Shown here in pieces: positions 25,601 through 39,900 of a DNA stretch of 64,000 nt. The DNA is from Parus major (Eukaryota; Chordata; Aves; Passeriformes; Paridae), in assembly GCF_001522545.3 (NCBI RefSeq), contig NC_031776.1, positions 28,841,634 to 28,905,633 of the forward strand, in the 5' to 3' direction. Numbering within the stretch: the stretch's first letter is position 1; each line of letters opens with the position of its first letter. Below the pieces are notes generated by a model. The model had not been told where the DNA came from. It made no database searches and was given only the letters and a program-made list of their open reading frames with translations. The translations under genes and the position numbers were made by a program.

Positions 25601-28600
25601 CTCGTAGCCCTTTCATCGTCAAAGGCTGGTGCTGTACCCCTGGGTTTGCTTGTGCAGCTCAAAGAGGAGCGAGCGATGCAGCTCCTCAAAGTTAAACAAG
25701 AATTCCTCACGGTTAATGAACTTGTCTAATTTTATGCAGAAAATGCTACCATATTTTCTTTTAAAACTCACTCCGAATTCCAGGTTGATACCAATGGGGA
25801 TAGCTCAAAAAGCATCTCAGACTTGGATGCAACTCCCTTTGACTTTCAGCCAGACCTATACACTCTCACACACTTTCAGGGGCGAAGATTTTCAGCTGTC
25901 AAAGTCTTTTAGGCAGCATCACAAACCCACCTGTCTTCTCTTCAGCACTGTGGCCAGCCAGGAAAAATCAATGACTCTCTACTTAGCTGTGTAAATCCAA
26001 TTTACTGTAATTACCCATGTAAGAAAACGATATGGCTCTACTTTAAGGTTCTCCAATGTTACTTTATGATCTTCCTATAGTATTTTATCAATGTTGTGCT
26101 ATTTTTTTCCCCTTGAGCAGTGAGTGAATAAGAAACTAAAAAACCCAACAAATAGCCTATATACAAAAAGACAAATAATGTCCCTAAAATGATTAAATTC
26201 CTCTGCAGGTGAGTGGGTAGAAATGCTTTTGCCTAGTCTGAAATCAAGTTGACCTAAATTATGCAGTATAGATTATTGCATTTAGAATAATAATGGTGTG
26301 CTGGATATAGTGGAGTGATTTTAAACCAAGGGCGTACAGCCTTTGCTGAGATCCAGATGGGTTTCTTAATCTGATTTATGATGCAAAATTTAGGTCAGGT
26401 GGATTGATTCCTAATAGAGATATAATGAATCAAAATTTCTAGAATGGCTTTATTTTGCACAGAGGTGTCAACAAGCTGTACTTCTCTATTTGTGCACTTG
26501 GCGTGTAATGATTCTCTTGCAAAAATCATAATCCATCAAGTCTTCCATTCAAGAATATCAATCAGTGCCAGGAACAAGACTGTTTTAGCCAGGAGTTCTC
26601 AGTCATTTTGTTTTCCTCTTCATGAACACATAAGGTGCTGTGGTATTTAAATTGTGCTTTGACATGTAATGATTAAATGTTTGAAAATGTCTCATTCAGT
26701 TTTTGTTGCCTCATCCATTTGTTTACACTGAGTCCTTGTTTTGCCATTGTTCCTGGGGTTTTTAGCATGCAATACTCATATTCTTGCCTTTAATAGCTGG
26801 GTGCAGAGCCATTTCAGTTTTCTGAAAAGAAATTTGGTTTTAGTGTTAGAAGGCTAAAATTAAAATTAATTTTATATTGGTTCCTGCTTTAACAGAAATG
26901 AAAACAAACCATTCCAAACCTTTCTCTTAATATACCTATCTTTGACATAACAAGCCAACATCATGATGATCATCATAAAACTTGTGATATAAACATGAAC
27001 ACAGAACTGTGGGAGCTTCTTGCCAAGATTTATGTCCTATGTGTTTTCCTGTGTTATGCTTTTTTTTTTTTGGACAGAGTGAAAGCAAAGTTACATGATT
27101 GTGCCACTGTAATTTCTAACCTTCTGACAGTGTTCATCTGCTGGGCAGGTTTCTGGCTACATGTGAGGATCTGATACCAGGCTTTGGGTTGGAAATACAG
27201 CAAATCCCTTACACTCAATAACAGTTCTGGGCAGGGCTGGGTGTGATGAGGTATAGTTATATACTGTAAATAAATGTACAAGCATGGCATTATTTATTGT
27301 GGTTGGGATTAATTGCTACAAACAATAACAGATACTTCTTTGTAATTTTGCTGAAACAATGTGAAATGTTTAAGCCAAGACAGCAGCCTGGAGCATCAAG
27401 GAGCTATGGAGTCACCCATGGAGGAGCAAAGCCTTCCCTAAAGAGCAGGACTAAGCATCCACATTATTTTTTAATTTGGTCATTGAGTTATGAAAATCAA
27501 TTTAAAAGAAGATTAAGGTGGAGACCTCTAGAAAGCATGTTGAACTGGTGTCTGGAAATGTCATTAATACTTACTGCGCTCCTGAGAGTGTGCTGCTGTT
27601 AAAAAAAAACCTCTAATGGTGTGGCAAAAGTTGTTCACTTGCTAGTTTCAGCCAAAATTCAGCTCACTGGTGTGACCACTAATGTCCTGCTTCAGCCTCC
27701 ACAGGCTACTGCCATCAGCCTCTTCCCTGAAGCATCCTCTGGCATTACACAGATGGTCAGGGAGTAAGTGAGGGCTGGAGGTGATCTTCATATCTCTTCT
27801 CCCTGCGTGAGAAAATTGCTGTTTGCAGAATGATTAGAGACCCTGGGGTACAGGAGAGCCCCATCTCCATTTCCCTGTGTGGAAGCATTGATGGAAGTGC
27901 AGCTTTCCTCACTGTACCCTCCCATTTAAACAGGCTGAAAACAACGGGCTGCTCTGCTAAGTGCTATTTGCCACGCTGGATGCAGGCAGCTATGGGTGGC
28001 TTCTAAAATGTTTCTATCTTTATTGCAGCCCCCTCCACACAAACCCAACAGCCCAGCCTTGCAAACACGCTCAGACCTATCCTCCTCCAGCACGTGGCAG
28101 GCTGAGATGCTGCTCGCCTCCAGCCTTCCTGCAGATCATCAGTTTTATCCCCCCCATCTCTTGTAATTCTGGTGTGTAACTGAGAAAATTATACCTCATT
28201 TCTTCCTTGGTGTAAATTGATGCAGCTGCCTTGCAGTCGGAGGGGCTGTGCCAGATTGTACCAGCCGTGAGCTTGGCTGGGAGCCAGCGCTTGGCACAAA
28301 CTTGCTGAAAGCTGTGTACAAACAAGGCTTGTCACTATGTATGTTATTGCCCTTTTGTTTAGGATATAAATATGTCCCATATATGCCAGCAAGCCTCTCA
28401 TTTGCTATTTCAATGGAGAATCCTGTAAAACAGCTGTCATGCTGTCTCCTGTCAAATCAGTTTTAGATGCATGTGTCCTTCCCCATAATAAACAGGTATG
28501 AAATTGTCTTTATGCACTGCGCCAGCCCTTGTCACCAGGAATGCAAACGAGGGAAGCCTGGAAAAAAGAATAGCCCTGAAACCTGGTACTCTGATGGAGC

Positions 28601-30181
28601 ACCATGAAAGTTGCTTAGACCTCTTCAAAGAGACTTACAAGCAGAAAATTTTGGGGCGTGAAGTAATGAACTAATGCTGATGGGTGTAGAAAAATGGGGT
28701 GAAGTCCTTGCTGGTCCACAAGGCTGGCTTTCTACACTGGTTGTAGGAGCACAGAGACAAAGCAGCTCTTGTCCTGGCCCAGGCTGGAGTGGAGCACAGC
28801 AGAACGCTCCTTCCTGCATCCAGCAAGATGGAGCATGCTTTGAGAATAATTGCCTGTGCAAGAATGTTCCAGTCTATAGTGGAAGGAAAGGAGATGGGCA
28901 GGATTTCAGCAGTGTTATATCTTTTATGACTCCTGGACCCATTACATACATTGTTAATGTGAGGGGTGGCTGCTAATTTATGACTGTTCTTGTCACTGGG
29001 TGGCTTCCTATGAGAACAGGCCACCAGGGCTCCAGCTCGGAGGAACACCAAGTATGTTTTATTCAAGGGACACAAAACATGTTGAGGTCCTTGATGGAAA
29101 ATTGCTCCCCACCCTGTCCTTGTATGGGCCAGCATCAGTTTGGGAAGACCTGAGCTTGGGTGATGTGTCTGAGTGCCCAGCTTTTCCCTCACCCGAGTTT
29201 GATTAAAAACCCCAACATGACATATGTCAAAAGCCACTCAAGCACTGCCTTGCTCTTACACTCTACCCATGGGAGAGTTGCTCTTCAATATGAATGGGAA
29301 ATTAAGCTTAGTTTATAATTTCTGAAACTTTTTGCCTCTACACTTAAATTCTACCTTGTACACCAAGTGTTTTGTGGCAAACCTGTTTTTGATGAAGTGC
29401 TTCTCTCCAGTGGCTGGCATTGGTTCTTCACATGAATTCAGTGTCAGGTTGTGAAAATCTCCCATGCACAAATAGAGATTATGAGGCAGATTTGCAGAGA
29501 TGAATATCTGGCCCGTACATTTAATTCTTGTTTTCTTAGGCCATGTCTCTGAGGTGGCTGACACGAAGCTGACAGCACCAAATAAATTGCCTATTAGCTA
29601 TTAGTATCTTGTTTCATGCAATAACAGTCAAATCTGCTTACATCTGACAGCAGTGTGTGAAGATTTGGGAAGTTTAGGGTATCCATCAGGGATAATTTTT
29701 CCCAAAGACTCCATAGGTCAAAAACAAGTAGGTGGGGTCACACACTGACAGCTGGGGTGAGGAGCCTCTCAAGACAAGGCTTGAATGCTGGTGTTGTTCT
29801 TCACACTGAGCATGAAGGGAGCAATGTCTTACAGCTTAGAGATCCTGCAGCTGATGAATTACCCATCTCCTCCCCACTTCAGCAGTGTGCTGTTAAAATC
29901 AGAAGACTCTTATGAAATTGTGTTTGCGGCTGAGCCAAGGATGTTGAAACTGTGATGTACTACCAGGACCATTGGTCATAGAGCAATTAGGGAAGTGCTC
30001 CTGGGCATGGCTCACCACACGCAAGTCAGACCTCTGAGACAGGATTTTAAACAGGGATGCTGAAAACACAGGTCCAAGGAGAAACCAGGGAAAGAATGAC
30101 TTTTCTGGAGAGTATTTCTAAGATTTGTAACAGGAAAACACAGTTTTGAAGAGATTTCATTGAAGACTGAAATTTCACTGG
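22641..30181. other. Intergenic sequence
   Basis: Unique, mostly AT-rich DNA. Stretches at 23.3-23.8 kb and 25.5-26.5 kb have the texture of non-coding conserved sequence, but no single element stands out. The 188-codon minus-strand frame at 28671-29237 shows no domain or splice context. Confidence 0.7.
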
Positions 30182-30692
30182 GAATCATAGAATCACAGAT
30201 TGGTTTGGATCATCCAGTTCCAACCCCCCCTGCCCTGGGCAGGGACATTTTCCACTAGACCAAGCTGTTCAAAGCCCCATCCAACCTTGCCTTGAGCATT
30301 TTCAAGGATGGGACATCCCCACCTTCTCTGGGCAATCTGATCCAGTGCCTCACTACTATCACAGCAAAGAATTTCTCCCTGATATCTAACCTAAACCTGC
30401 CCCCATTCAATTTAGAGCCATTCCCCCTGGTCCTATCACTACAAGGCCTTTTAAAAAGCCCCCTTGTCAGTTTTCTTGTAGCCTGTTTAGGTACTGGAAG
30501 TTGTGCTAAGTGCTCCCTTAAACCTTCTCTTCTGCAGGCTGAACAACCCCAACTCTCTCAGCCTCTCTCAGTGTGTCTCCATAGCAGAGATGCTCCAGCC
30601 CTCTGAGCATCTTTGGGGTCTTCTCTGGACTCACTCCAGCAGGTCCACATCCTTTCTGTGCTGAACAAGAGGTGTTTGGTTCTGGACTCCAA
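30182..30692 (-). mobile_element. CR1 LINE, 5'-truncated, minus orientation
   Basis: Starts GAATCATAGAATCACAGA and carries GGGCAGGGACATTTTCCACT, CAAAGCCCCATCCAACCTTG, the TATCACTACA block, GCTGAACAACCCCAACTCTC and the GACTCACTCCAGCAGGTCCA block. The copy is about 510 bases long. It produces a chance 104-residue plus-strand frame. Confidence 0.92.
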
Positions 30693-32921
30693 TGAATGAT
30701 AGTTTTAAAAGAAATTGTTACAGCTCTTCACTGAGGTGTGTGGTGTGTTAGATGTGAGGAACTGGCCTCACAAAATCAGTGGGTGTTGATTTATTGGTGT
30801 GGCTGACCAGAAGGGTGCCAGTTGCTGAACAGAGGCTTAAGCTGTACAGGGAGGAGAAACTACTGTCCCTGGCCACTCTTCTTCCTGCTGCCAATGGGCA
30901 GAGGTGTGTCCCACATTGTCCCCACTAGCTCAGGTGACAGGTTGCCTTTCCTTACCAGCTTCATGTTGGCTGACATGCTCACAAGAGCCCAGCCCTGCTG
31001 CTTGATTTTTGCTGCCCGCTTCAGACAGACCTTTGGCAAAGGCACATGTTTGCTGATGATAATATCCTGCTCCCCTGCAGTTAGCTCTGCCCTCTTAATT
31101 TTACTTCTGTGAGGTCACTTTACCACTCTTTTTTACAGCCAACTAAGGCATCATGCCCATCAAACTCGCTTTTACTAGGCAGGCCAGACTTGATCTAATA
31201 GGCGTGGGTTGAAGGCGTTAGCCTGATATATTCATTTTGACACTCCACAGTAATCCAGGAGACTCTTAGTGCAGGAGTTTGGGGAGAGCATTGTCAGAAT
31301 GACACAGTTCTTCCCAAGGAACTGTTCTTGCAAGGTCTGAAATCCCCAGATTGTACCAGGAAGTATGTGGTGATACCTTCTGACATTTTGTACAACTGCA
31401 GACAAAAACAGCTGTACTGGCACAGGAGGACGGGGCACTTGGTCAGGAATTACAGCTGAAGGGCAAAAGCAGCAGAAATAAAACAAAAGGTCTCCAGAGC
31501 ATGAAGTTTCCACCCTCCTTTGGGATGCTTTGCATGCTGGTGGTGGAAGAAACAGGGTGTATCAGCATTTCTTTCTACAGTTGGATGAGAACAGACACCT
31601 GTTAGGAACAACCAATGCTTCCTGATGCCAGGAGAAACTCATATTACTGTGCCTTCTGCAAGGACCTGGCTGGGACAAGGGCTGGTCTGGCAGGTCCATG
31701 CTTCTCATCCCTTGTTGATCCTCCTGTCTCAGGGGATCCCTGGTCCCTGTGGCAGCTCGGTGTGTGTCCTGGCACCCACCACTGAGCAGCGTGCCCTGCT
31801 GCTGGGGCACCACCGTGTTACAGCTGTCAGCAAGATTGAAACAAACCAAATTGAACAGATTCAATTGCTGCTCTCAGGGTGTTTTTTGCCTCTTTGCTTT
31901 GGTAGGATGTTGCTGAGGGTCAGAGGGCCTTGGAGGGGGAGTGGTTTGGTTTTGCCAGACTCCTGTCCAAGCTGATGTGGGACTGGCTGCCTTTTTCTAA
32001 AGACCCCAGTGGAGTAAAGCCCCTGAGCACCACTGTTGAAGAAGCAACTGGGCTTAAAGTGATGCTCTGGATGTGTAAAATCCCAGGAGGTGGTAGCACA
32101 TCTCTTGAAGGGATCATGATTGCCTCAGCTGTCATAGTGTGCCTGAGTTTATTGGACTAACTCTAAGGTTTCATCTTTTTATAACTTTCCCTGAGATTCT
32201 TTCCCTTCCTCTGAAATATTGCAGTGGGTGAGGTAAGGTCCAAACAGCTCAGCTGAGCTCTTCTGAGCCTTGTAGAGGGATGAGTGCCCAGTGTTCTAAA
32301 ACCCTGCCTCCTCTCCCTCCTGAGCCATGCTGGCAGGGCAGATCCACCTGCTCCTCACAGCTCTTTGGGGAAGGACAGTGCTCCCAAGGACCAGTGGTAA
32401 AGGGGTGATGCCATCCCTTCTGGACCATCCTTGCTGTCATTCCATATTTATGTCAGAGCTCCACACAGCTTTACCCTTGTACCCCTTCTCTTCTCCCTCT
32501 ACTTCTCTTCAGGCTTGCTCATCTCAGTCCAGAGAATGTTGGTGGCTCGTGGTATGGTGTTGCTCTCCCAAATCACAGTCACAGCCTGTCTTTTTGACAT
32601 GTCCTAGTGGATACCTGGTTTCCAGCTCAAGCCCTCTGCATCCAGGCTATGCCTATGCCCTACATGCTATTTCTGTACAGCAGCTACAAGCAACCACCTC
32701 TCCATCACCCTCTGGCGTTACATTTTTCCTCCACTTTCCCCTGCACCCACCCTTCCTCCTCGCCAGACAGATGCAGCTTGATGAGCCACATGGAGTTTCC
32801 TTTTTCAGTTGTCAGAAGCCTTCTCTTCCCCTCTGTAAATCTCCCTGTTCCTTCATGTCCTTCAGTAGCTCCTTCTTCAGATGGTGCCACTCCAAAATAA
32901 TCACTTGGTGATGACCCAAGG

Positions 32922-33010
32922 TCATGGAATCATTGGATCATTAACATTGGAAAAGACCTCTAAATCTAAGTCCAGCCACTAACGTCCCACTGCCATCACT
33001 GAGTGGTGGG
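32922..33010 (-). mobile_element. CR1-type 3' end fragment
   Basis: CATGGAATCATTGGATCATT, then AACATTGGAAAAGACCTCTA and AGTCCAGCCACTAA, match the 3' end of a diverged avian CR1 subfamily read in reverse. It is short and old, and the right boundary is uncertain. Confidence 0.6.
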
Positions 33011-33539
33011 TGCTTCAGCCCTTGCTCTCACCCTGCTTGTCTGTAGCTGTCTCTGACCCTGGGCTGGAAATCTCTCTTTAGTCTGCTCTTGCTAAGAGTC
33101 TGGCATGGGAGCCTGCTCATTTCTGAGCTGAAACTAACTCAGCAAACTCCAGCTTTGATTGCAAATGTAAAAATACCCCTCCTCTGCCCCAAGAGCAAAG
33201 GGCTGGTCTGCATGTTTCCCAGCAGGTGAGAGGGGGGTAGAACAGTCCTTATTTGCGCAATTTGGGGTGTGTGAGTGCAGGAGAGGAGCTGCTGAGCACC
33301 AGGATGTCCCTCCTGACAGCTGCCAGGTTTGCTCTCAGGCTGGGGAAGCTCCACCAGGGCAGGTCCACACCTGCACCTCACCCTCTGGAGTGAACAGGGG
33401 GGATTTATTCCATCACTGGCGGGGCTGAGGAAAGAAGAGAAATTCAAGGAAAGAATCAGAGGGCAAAACAGTTTCCAAAACATGTTTTGGAAATTTGCAG
33501 GAGTTTGATGCTCCTTTAAGAGTATTTTCATTTTGTGCA

Positions 33540-34030
33540 GACTGCTAGGACAGGATAATTAGCCAATTAGCCAAACATAATGTCTAGGTCTTTTTTTCAT
33601 CTTCATGCCAAATTTATTTTTAAACTCCCTCCCCTCTAGCCAAAAGTCCAGCTGTTTCTCAAAATCATGTTGTGATTAATCTTGGTCCTCATTGTAATCA
33701 AGAACAAAAATCCCCTTCATTACACTGCGGCCAAGGTTTCTGCTAGGAGGATTTTGGTCAACGTTCTTCAACTTGCACATTTAAATAAACATAAGTTTTT
33801 ACTTTAAAAAGCAATTTGGGAAAAAAAATTAAATACTATTTAAAATATTATTTCTGTAGATGTACCATTTACAAAATCCTTTGTGGAAGGATCATTCTTG
33901 ATTTTAAAAAATAAAATCTTTCCGATTTAAACAAAAGAGCCTGGAGACAAACTGGAATTTTACTGCAAATGTTTTATATAAAAGCAAAGACTTGCCCTCA
34001 CCAAATGCTTCCAAACTTAAACAAAGCAAG
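33540..34030. promoter_or_regulatory. Candidate AT-rich conserved element
   Basis: Long, repeat-free AT-rich block containing GATAATTAGCCAATTAGCC, TGTGATTAATC and TTTTATATAAAAGC. No coding potential seen. Confidence 0.3.
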
Positions 34031-36699
34031 CTGAAAATTCAGCACAGAAATAGGTTTTTGCTCCTGTTTGTTTTAACTCTCTTTCTGGTTGATTTATTAC
34101 CCTCGGCACCCCGCAGCACCATCTGAGCAGTCTTTCATCACTCTGCTCTTCTCTTTCGGACATGATGAAACTTTCTGGCTCCTTGCTGTCCTCCCAGCAG
34201 TGATGAGCGTGGAGCAGGCGCCCAGCTCTGCTGCCAAACACCCACCTTCAACGCTTGTGTTTGCTCTCATCTTGCTCCTGCCAGCAATTTGGGTTGCACT
34301 GGTGTGTGCCTGGGAGGATGGGAGATGGCCAGGAGGGAAAAAAAAAAAAGAAAGAAAGACAATTAATTAAGTCAATTTATCAATTAAAAGTTAGTCCATA
34401 CACCAGGCCTTTCCTTCTGCTTACACACCAGTTTATTTAAAAAAAATAAAAAATAAAAATGAGAGGGCTTCTAGGTGCAGTGGTCACTGAAGCATGGAGC
34501 TGTTTGAGTCCTGAGTGAGCCCAGCCTGTTTTTAATCGTGTGTATATGTTGTATTCACCCCAGCCAGTGATTCCCACCTTCATTTTTCACCTCTCACCCA
34601 GGAGCTGCAGGCTGAGAGCCCAAGGCATTTGCTAGTCCATTACATCACTCTGAAGCACCAAACCCCATCCATGGCTTTTTGTCCAGCTTCCCAGTGATTG
34701 TTTTGTCCCATCTTGTCAGTTGAGAGCTGCTGGAGCTGGCAACCAGGTGAGCTGCTGCAGCACCAGAGGTGTGCCCAGGCAGGGCAGGTGAGCTCTGGGT
34801 GGGGGACAGCTGGGGTTGGCACCACTGCTGCCATTGTCACGTGTGGAAAATCAGAAATACACGCTCAGGCATATTTATGTACGCACACTCCTGGTGTCTG
34901 GATGGGTCCTTCATGACACCTGCCATAGGTGTTCCAGCCTGGAAGTGCCACAGGTCATGGAATCTGAAGCCTTTCCCAGGTTTTCCTTTGTGGCAGCCTA
35001 GTTTTGCCAATGGCTCAGTACAGTAGATTCTCCTGTTAACGAGACTATAATTAGGCAGGGTTTTTCTGGAAATGGATTTTCCAGCCCATCAAACATACTG
35101 AGATCTTAAGCACTGCCCCATCCAGCAGTGGCTTAAACAGGGCAGCATACAAATGTAGTTGAATTTTCTTTTTCTGGGGTGTCTTAAGAAAATTTTTGTG
35201 GTGGCAGTCCCACCCCAAGACACCACAAAATGCCCACAGCCATGATGTCTGCCCATGTCTGCCAAAGGAGACCATGGGCAAGGCAGAGGCAGATGCTGGG
35301 GGAGTGGCTGCAGAGAAGATTCTGCAGCAAAACCCTCATCACAGGTTGAGTCACCATGAGGTGCTGAGAAACTGGCAAAGAGAGCAGCTAATCCAAGAAG
35401 CCTGGAAACGTGAGCTCAGCAGACCACACAGGTTCAGAAATCACGGATTAAAAATCTCTCTCCCAGAAGAGCATTCCCCCTGTACGTGTTCTCTGGAGGC
35501 AGGATGGAATCTAACCTGATTTTGGAATGCTTTGTTTTGGCAATATGAGGTCTCATTTCCACCCATCAGCAGCCAACACTTGAATATGTAAATTATAGGG
35601 TATAAATTAAATGGGTATTTTGGAGTTCAAAGGCATGTATTGGCTATTGCATCATCTAATACTGAGATCTTGCAAGCTACCAAGTGATCCAGATAACTGA
35701 GTCCATGAAAAGGCTGTGTTTTTGTAGCCTGTGTGATCCAACCAACACTTTCCTAATCCAGCCCAGTGTCACTGAAACTATGAGAGTGCGTGTGGCTTGA
35801 AAAAATTAAAACCCACACATGAAACCAACAAACTTTTAACTGCAATCCCAACTCCATGCTTCTACTGATTCTGGTGAAGCCAACAGCGCCATTCATCCAT
35901 CAGGAGAGATACAGAGAAGGGGAAGGGATCACCAAGGGCATGCAAGAGTTTCCATATGACAAACACTAAACAGATTGGGACTTTTCCTCCTGGAAATAAA
36001 TGACTGTGAGGGAGATGAGCTAGAAGCTGTGATATCTTGAAGGTGATGGATGGAGTGACCAGGGGATTATTCACTGTGTTGTTGAGCACAAGTATTCACT
36101 GGTGAGCAGCAGGTTCAAAGGAAACACAAAAAAATGCTTCCTAGTGCTTCCTCACCTGATTCCCAATTACACCGAGCCCCCTGTCTGCCTCCATGGAAAC
36201 TTTTTGTGCCTCAGGTGGTCAGTCAAGTGTTTTTTCTGTTGTTCTCAGAGTGAATAGAAGGAGCTGCTCTGTAGCAGGAGAGGTCTTGGGTTGACAAGAA
36301 CACATTGCATAATGGGTACTTAAAAATATTTAAGCCACCAAAATAGTCATCTTCCGACTGTGCCCCTCACTAACCTGTTAGTCCAAAAGGAAGGTGGGCA
36401 GCTCTAGCACAGCAGAAAGCAGCAACACCTGGTACCTTTCCCCTTGTCACTTGCCAGTCTGGAGCAATCAGTCAACTGCTCCATAAGCAAAACACTTGAA
36501 ACCTTCAGAGGTATTTTTCTTTGTTGTTATGAAAAGGTGACACACACAGCTAAGCAGCACTGACTCGCATTGTGCTGCTTTATATGAATGCACATAACCA
36601 CCTGCGACCTGCCAGCCCCTCGTTTGTCAATGGGGAGCAATCATTCAGCCACTTAGCAATTGCCAGGAGAAATGCTCTGAAGCTTTCCAACTGAAAATT

Positions 36700-36990
36700 A
36701 AAGAACAGCACTTTGGTGAGTGATTGCAATTCCCTGACAAAGCGTCCCAGAATCTTAAAAATAGCTGTGAATTTTTATATATATCAGTAAATAATTGTTG
36801 GTTGATTTCTTCCATTTCTCAGCAAGCTGGGTTAATTCTTTAATTAATGGTCATTAGGGATTTAGAAGACAAATGAGTCATTCATTAGCTTGGTGTCCAA
36901 ACTAATGAGCAATAAATGCTTATGAAAGACGTGATTTATTTAGTATTCAGAATGTGTGTCATTATGTGCTACTGATGAAGATGCTAAGAA
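36700..36990. promoter_or_regulatory. Candidate AT-rich conserved element
   Basis: Contains GGTTAATTCTTTAATTAATGG, GTCATTCATTAGC and AACTAATGAGCAATAAATGC, the densest run of ATTA-type words in the window. No repeat is present. Confidence 0.35.
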
Positions 36991-39900
36991 GCAAAGCTGA
37001 CCCATGCCTCGCAGCCCGCTCTGCGGGACCACACAGATGCTGAGTTTGGGGAGCTCCCAGGAAGTCAGCAGCCTTCCTATTACTAACAGGGTTTAGCTCA
37101 GACAGCTGGGACTAAGTTTTCTCCTAAAGTGAGGTGTTTTCCTAGAGGCTGAGTCCAGGAGGATGGCTCCTGCCTGTGTCAGACCACGTATCTGAGATTT
37201 TCAATGTGCATGTGGCACTACCATGGGCTGTACTCCCTTGTCCCAAAACCAGTTTTAGACTTTTCTTTGGTAGTGTCCAGACAAGCAGCCCAATATCTGA
37301 GAAGAGAGGCTGTGCTGCTGCCCCCATTACCATTCTGTTTCATCTGTGATCTTTCAGGAAGGCATTCCACCCGCCCAGCCTTTCTTTCCCACAGTTGAGA
37401 GAAGGAGTTGTAATAGTGCAGACCAAAGCTAACACACCAAAATGTCAGAAGTAGTGAGAAAAAGGAATCACAGAAGGTGCAGAAGTTATGGCTGGTCCCA
37501 AGAAAAGTTTACTCTGCATCCTTTTTGATGCAAGCCAGAAGACACAAGCTGGGTGGCTGCTGCACATACCACAGGGCCAGGAGTTGTAACACTAGCAGGT
37601 TATTATGGTAGGTAAAACTGGATTGCAGATGGCCCTAGTCGCCAGTCCAGGCTTATAAAACCTGCTGGTGCCATGTGGAGGGTGGCTCTCAGCTTAGTAG
37701 GAGAGGATTTGTGGTCAGGGAGCAGTACATGTCATGGGTGCTTATTTTGGAAAAGAAGCTCCTGACTTGGTGTGTGTTGGTGTGATTTGGTGTGCTTACT
37801 AATGAACCTCCTGGAGTTGCTCTCAGGTGGCTCCTCTGGTCCCAGGAAAACATTTTGTGGACCAGACAGATCAGCTTCTTTTCTTAAAAAAGAAAGATCA
37901 TCAACCCCCTTGGTGTCTGGTGGGTTAAGAGTTTGTGGGTTAAGCCCTGTGACACTTCCACTGCTATTCCTCAAAGTTTTGAAAGCCTGGCTTTTAATTA
38001 AGACTTTAAAAAAAGAGAGATGTCATTGAAGTCAGTTGAAGGAGACAATTAAAATATCTGAAAATTAATTCAAAATAAAAGGAATCTTCAGATGTATGAT
38101 TTTTGGACCAGGGGTCCTCCGGGGCACAACTAATTACTGCAGAGACCAGAGGCAAGACTGAGGTGAGTTCATTTTGCTCCTCAGCAAGCTCCACCGTGTC
38201 CCTGATGAGAGCAGGGGGCCCTCAGGCATGTGCTGCACATCACTGGTGCTGCCCAGGGCTGGGAAAAGAGATGGAAAGTTACCTCACCTCGTCCTTGTAG
38301 CACTACCACACCTGTGAGGGGTTTGGAGTTGTTGCCAGCAGAAACAAGGTAGACAGGTGACTTCTGTGTCACCTCTGTGAGGCTGCCTGCTGACCCCAAG
38401 CAGGGCTTGGGGGATCTGGTGTGGGCAGGAATTTGTGACATTTGCCTGCATTTGTTTGGGCACAGCAGGCACGCGGTGGCTTCTCCAAACTCCAGTGTCT
38501 CAAGAAGGATCACTGAAGTGGCCAAAGGTCCTTCTGGCTTGGTCGTGTCAAATCTCAACTTCTGGAGACTCAAATCATTGGGTTATACGTGGCAAAGTGC
38601 TGCTTGTGTGGGATGGAGTGATCTGTCCCTGCAGACACGCTTTAACCAGCCTGGCGAGCTGTGCTGGGCTCTGAGCCGGCCCTTCCTGCTTCAGAGATGT
38701 TGAGTTAATCTTGTCTGTCATGGTGGAGCAGCTCAGATCTCATCCAGGAGCAAACAACCTGACATTTAAATAAGATAACCAATTTGAGCCTCTCTGAAAC
38801 ATCAGCACAGCTCAATTTATGCCATTTAAGAAAGGCATTTATTGTTTCCTTGCATAAGCAGCAGCAGCAGAGGTAATGCATTCTCCCTTGCTGTTTTTTG
38901 AAGGAGGTTGTAGCCCTTTTTAATGTGTGACCTTCAAGCTCCACAGAAAACTTACAAATGAAAAGCTCCTGCAAGTAATCCTGTTTGTAGTCAATATAGC
39001 TGCATTCTGCAGAGGTTGGGTATAAGTTTTTCACCTCAGAATAGCAGGAAATAAACCAAGGGCGGGTCTTCTACCTTTTAATAAATGGATTATCTGGCAT
39101 TCAAAAATCCTCCCTTAAGCTTAGACTCTGAATTACGCTATTGCAAGAAATGTTTTTAATTTAATTGAAGAGTGGTTCTTGAAGACTTGGCTCTGGCCAT
39201 GGTGGGTACCTTTTGTCACAGAGCCAGAGCTCGGTGATGCTGTTTACCTGTGAGGTTACGTGGGAGGGGGAGACTCAGCGTGCAGCGTGGGCTGCAGTGC
39301 CTGTGTCCTTTGCAAATGCTTCTCATTAATTTACTGATGAATGAGAAAGTGGGGGGAGAATGGGCATTTTTCATGTCTTCCTGCTGCTCCAGTCAGCTCT
39401 CCCTGTAAGAAAATCTCTTTCTCGGCAGCTTGTAGAAGTTCATAAAAAATAAGTGTCAGAAAAGTAAGTTTTTTTGGCAGTGGCTGCAGCTGCTCAGACT
39501 TGGCAGGTGACCTCCAAGGGCACGTGGGACTGGGGTTCAGCAGGATGTGTGCCCCCCACAGCCCTGGGTGAGCACCCAGACAAGGCCAGGCTGCTGGGGT
39601 GATCAGCATGGGTAATTAAAGAGGTGTCCAAGTCTCTTGGTGACTAAAGAGGATTTCTGTATTTCCCTGCCAGAGCACTGATTCCAAACCTTGGCCTCTC
39701 TCTGGACAAAAGGCTTAGCAGATCTACTGCTTTTAATGTATTTTTTATAGGGGTGGGGGGGATTGTGAGCTGACCTGGCCTGCTCACTCTGCAATATGAG
39801 AGCGAAAACTCTTAATTTCCTGTAGCAAACAGTCATTGCAACTTTATTTTTAGCATCTGCACAGTCAAAGCAGCTCCGGGCAAGCAAGTGAATGCTGGCA

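Noticed and set aside
28671..29237. 188-codon minus-strand frame
   Set aside because: No recognisable domain or motif and no flanking exon structure.
32327..32911. 194-codon plus-strand frame
   Set aside because: Ser/Pro/Leu/Cys-rich translation of pyrimidine-rich DNA; no domain recognised.
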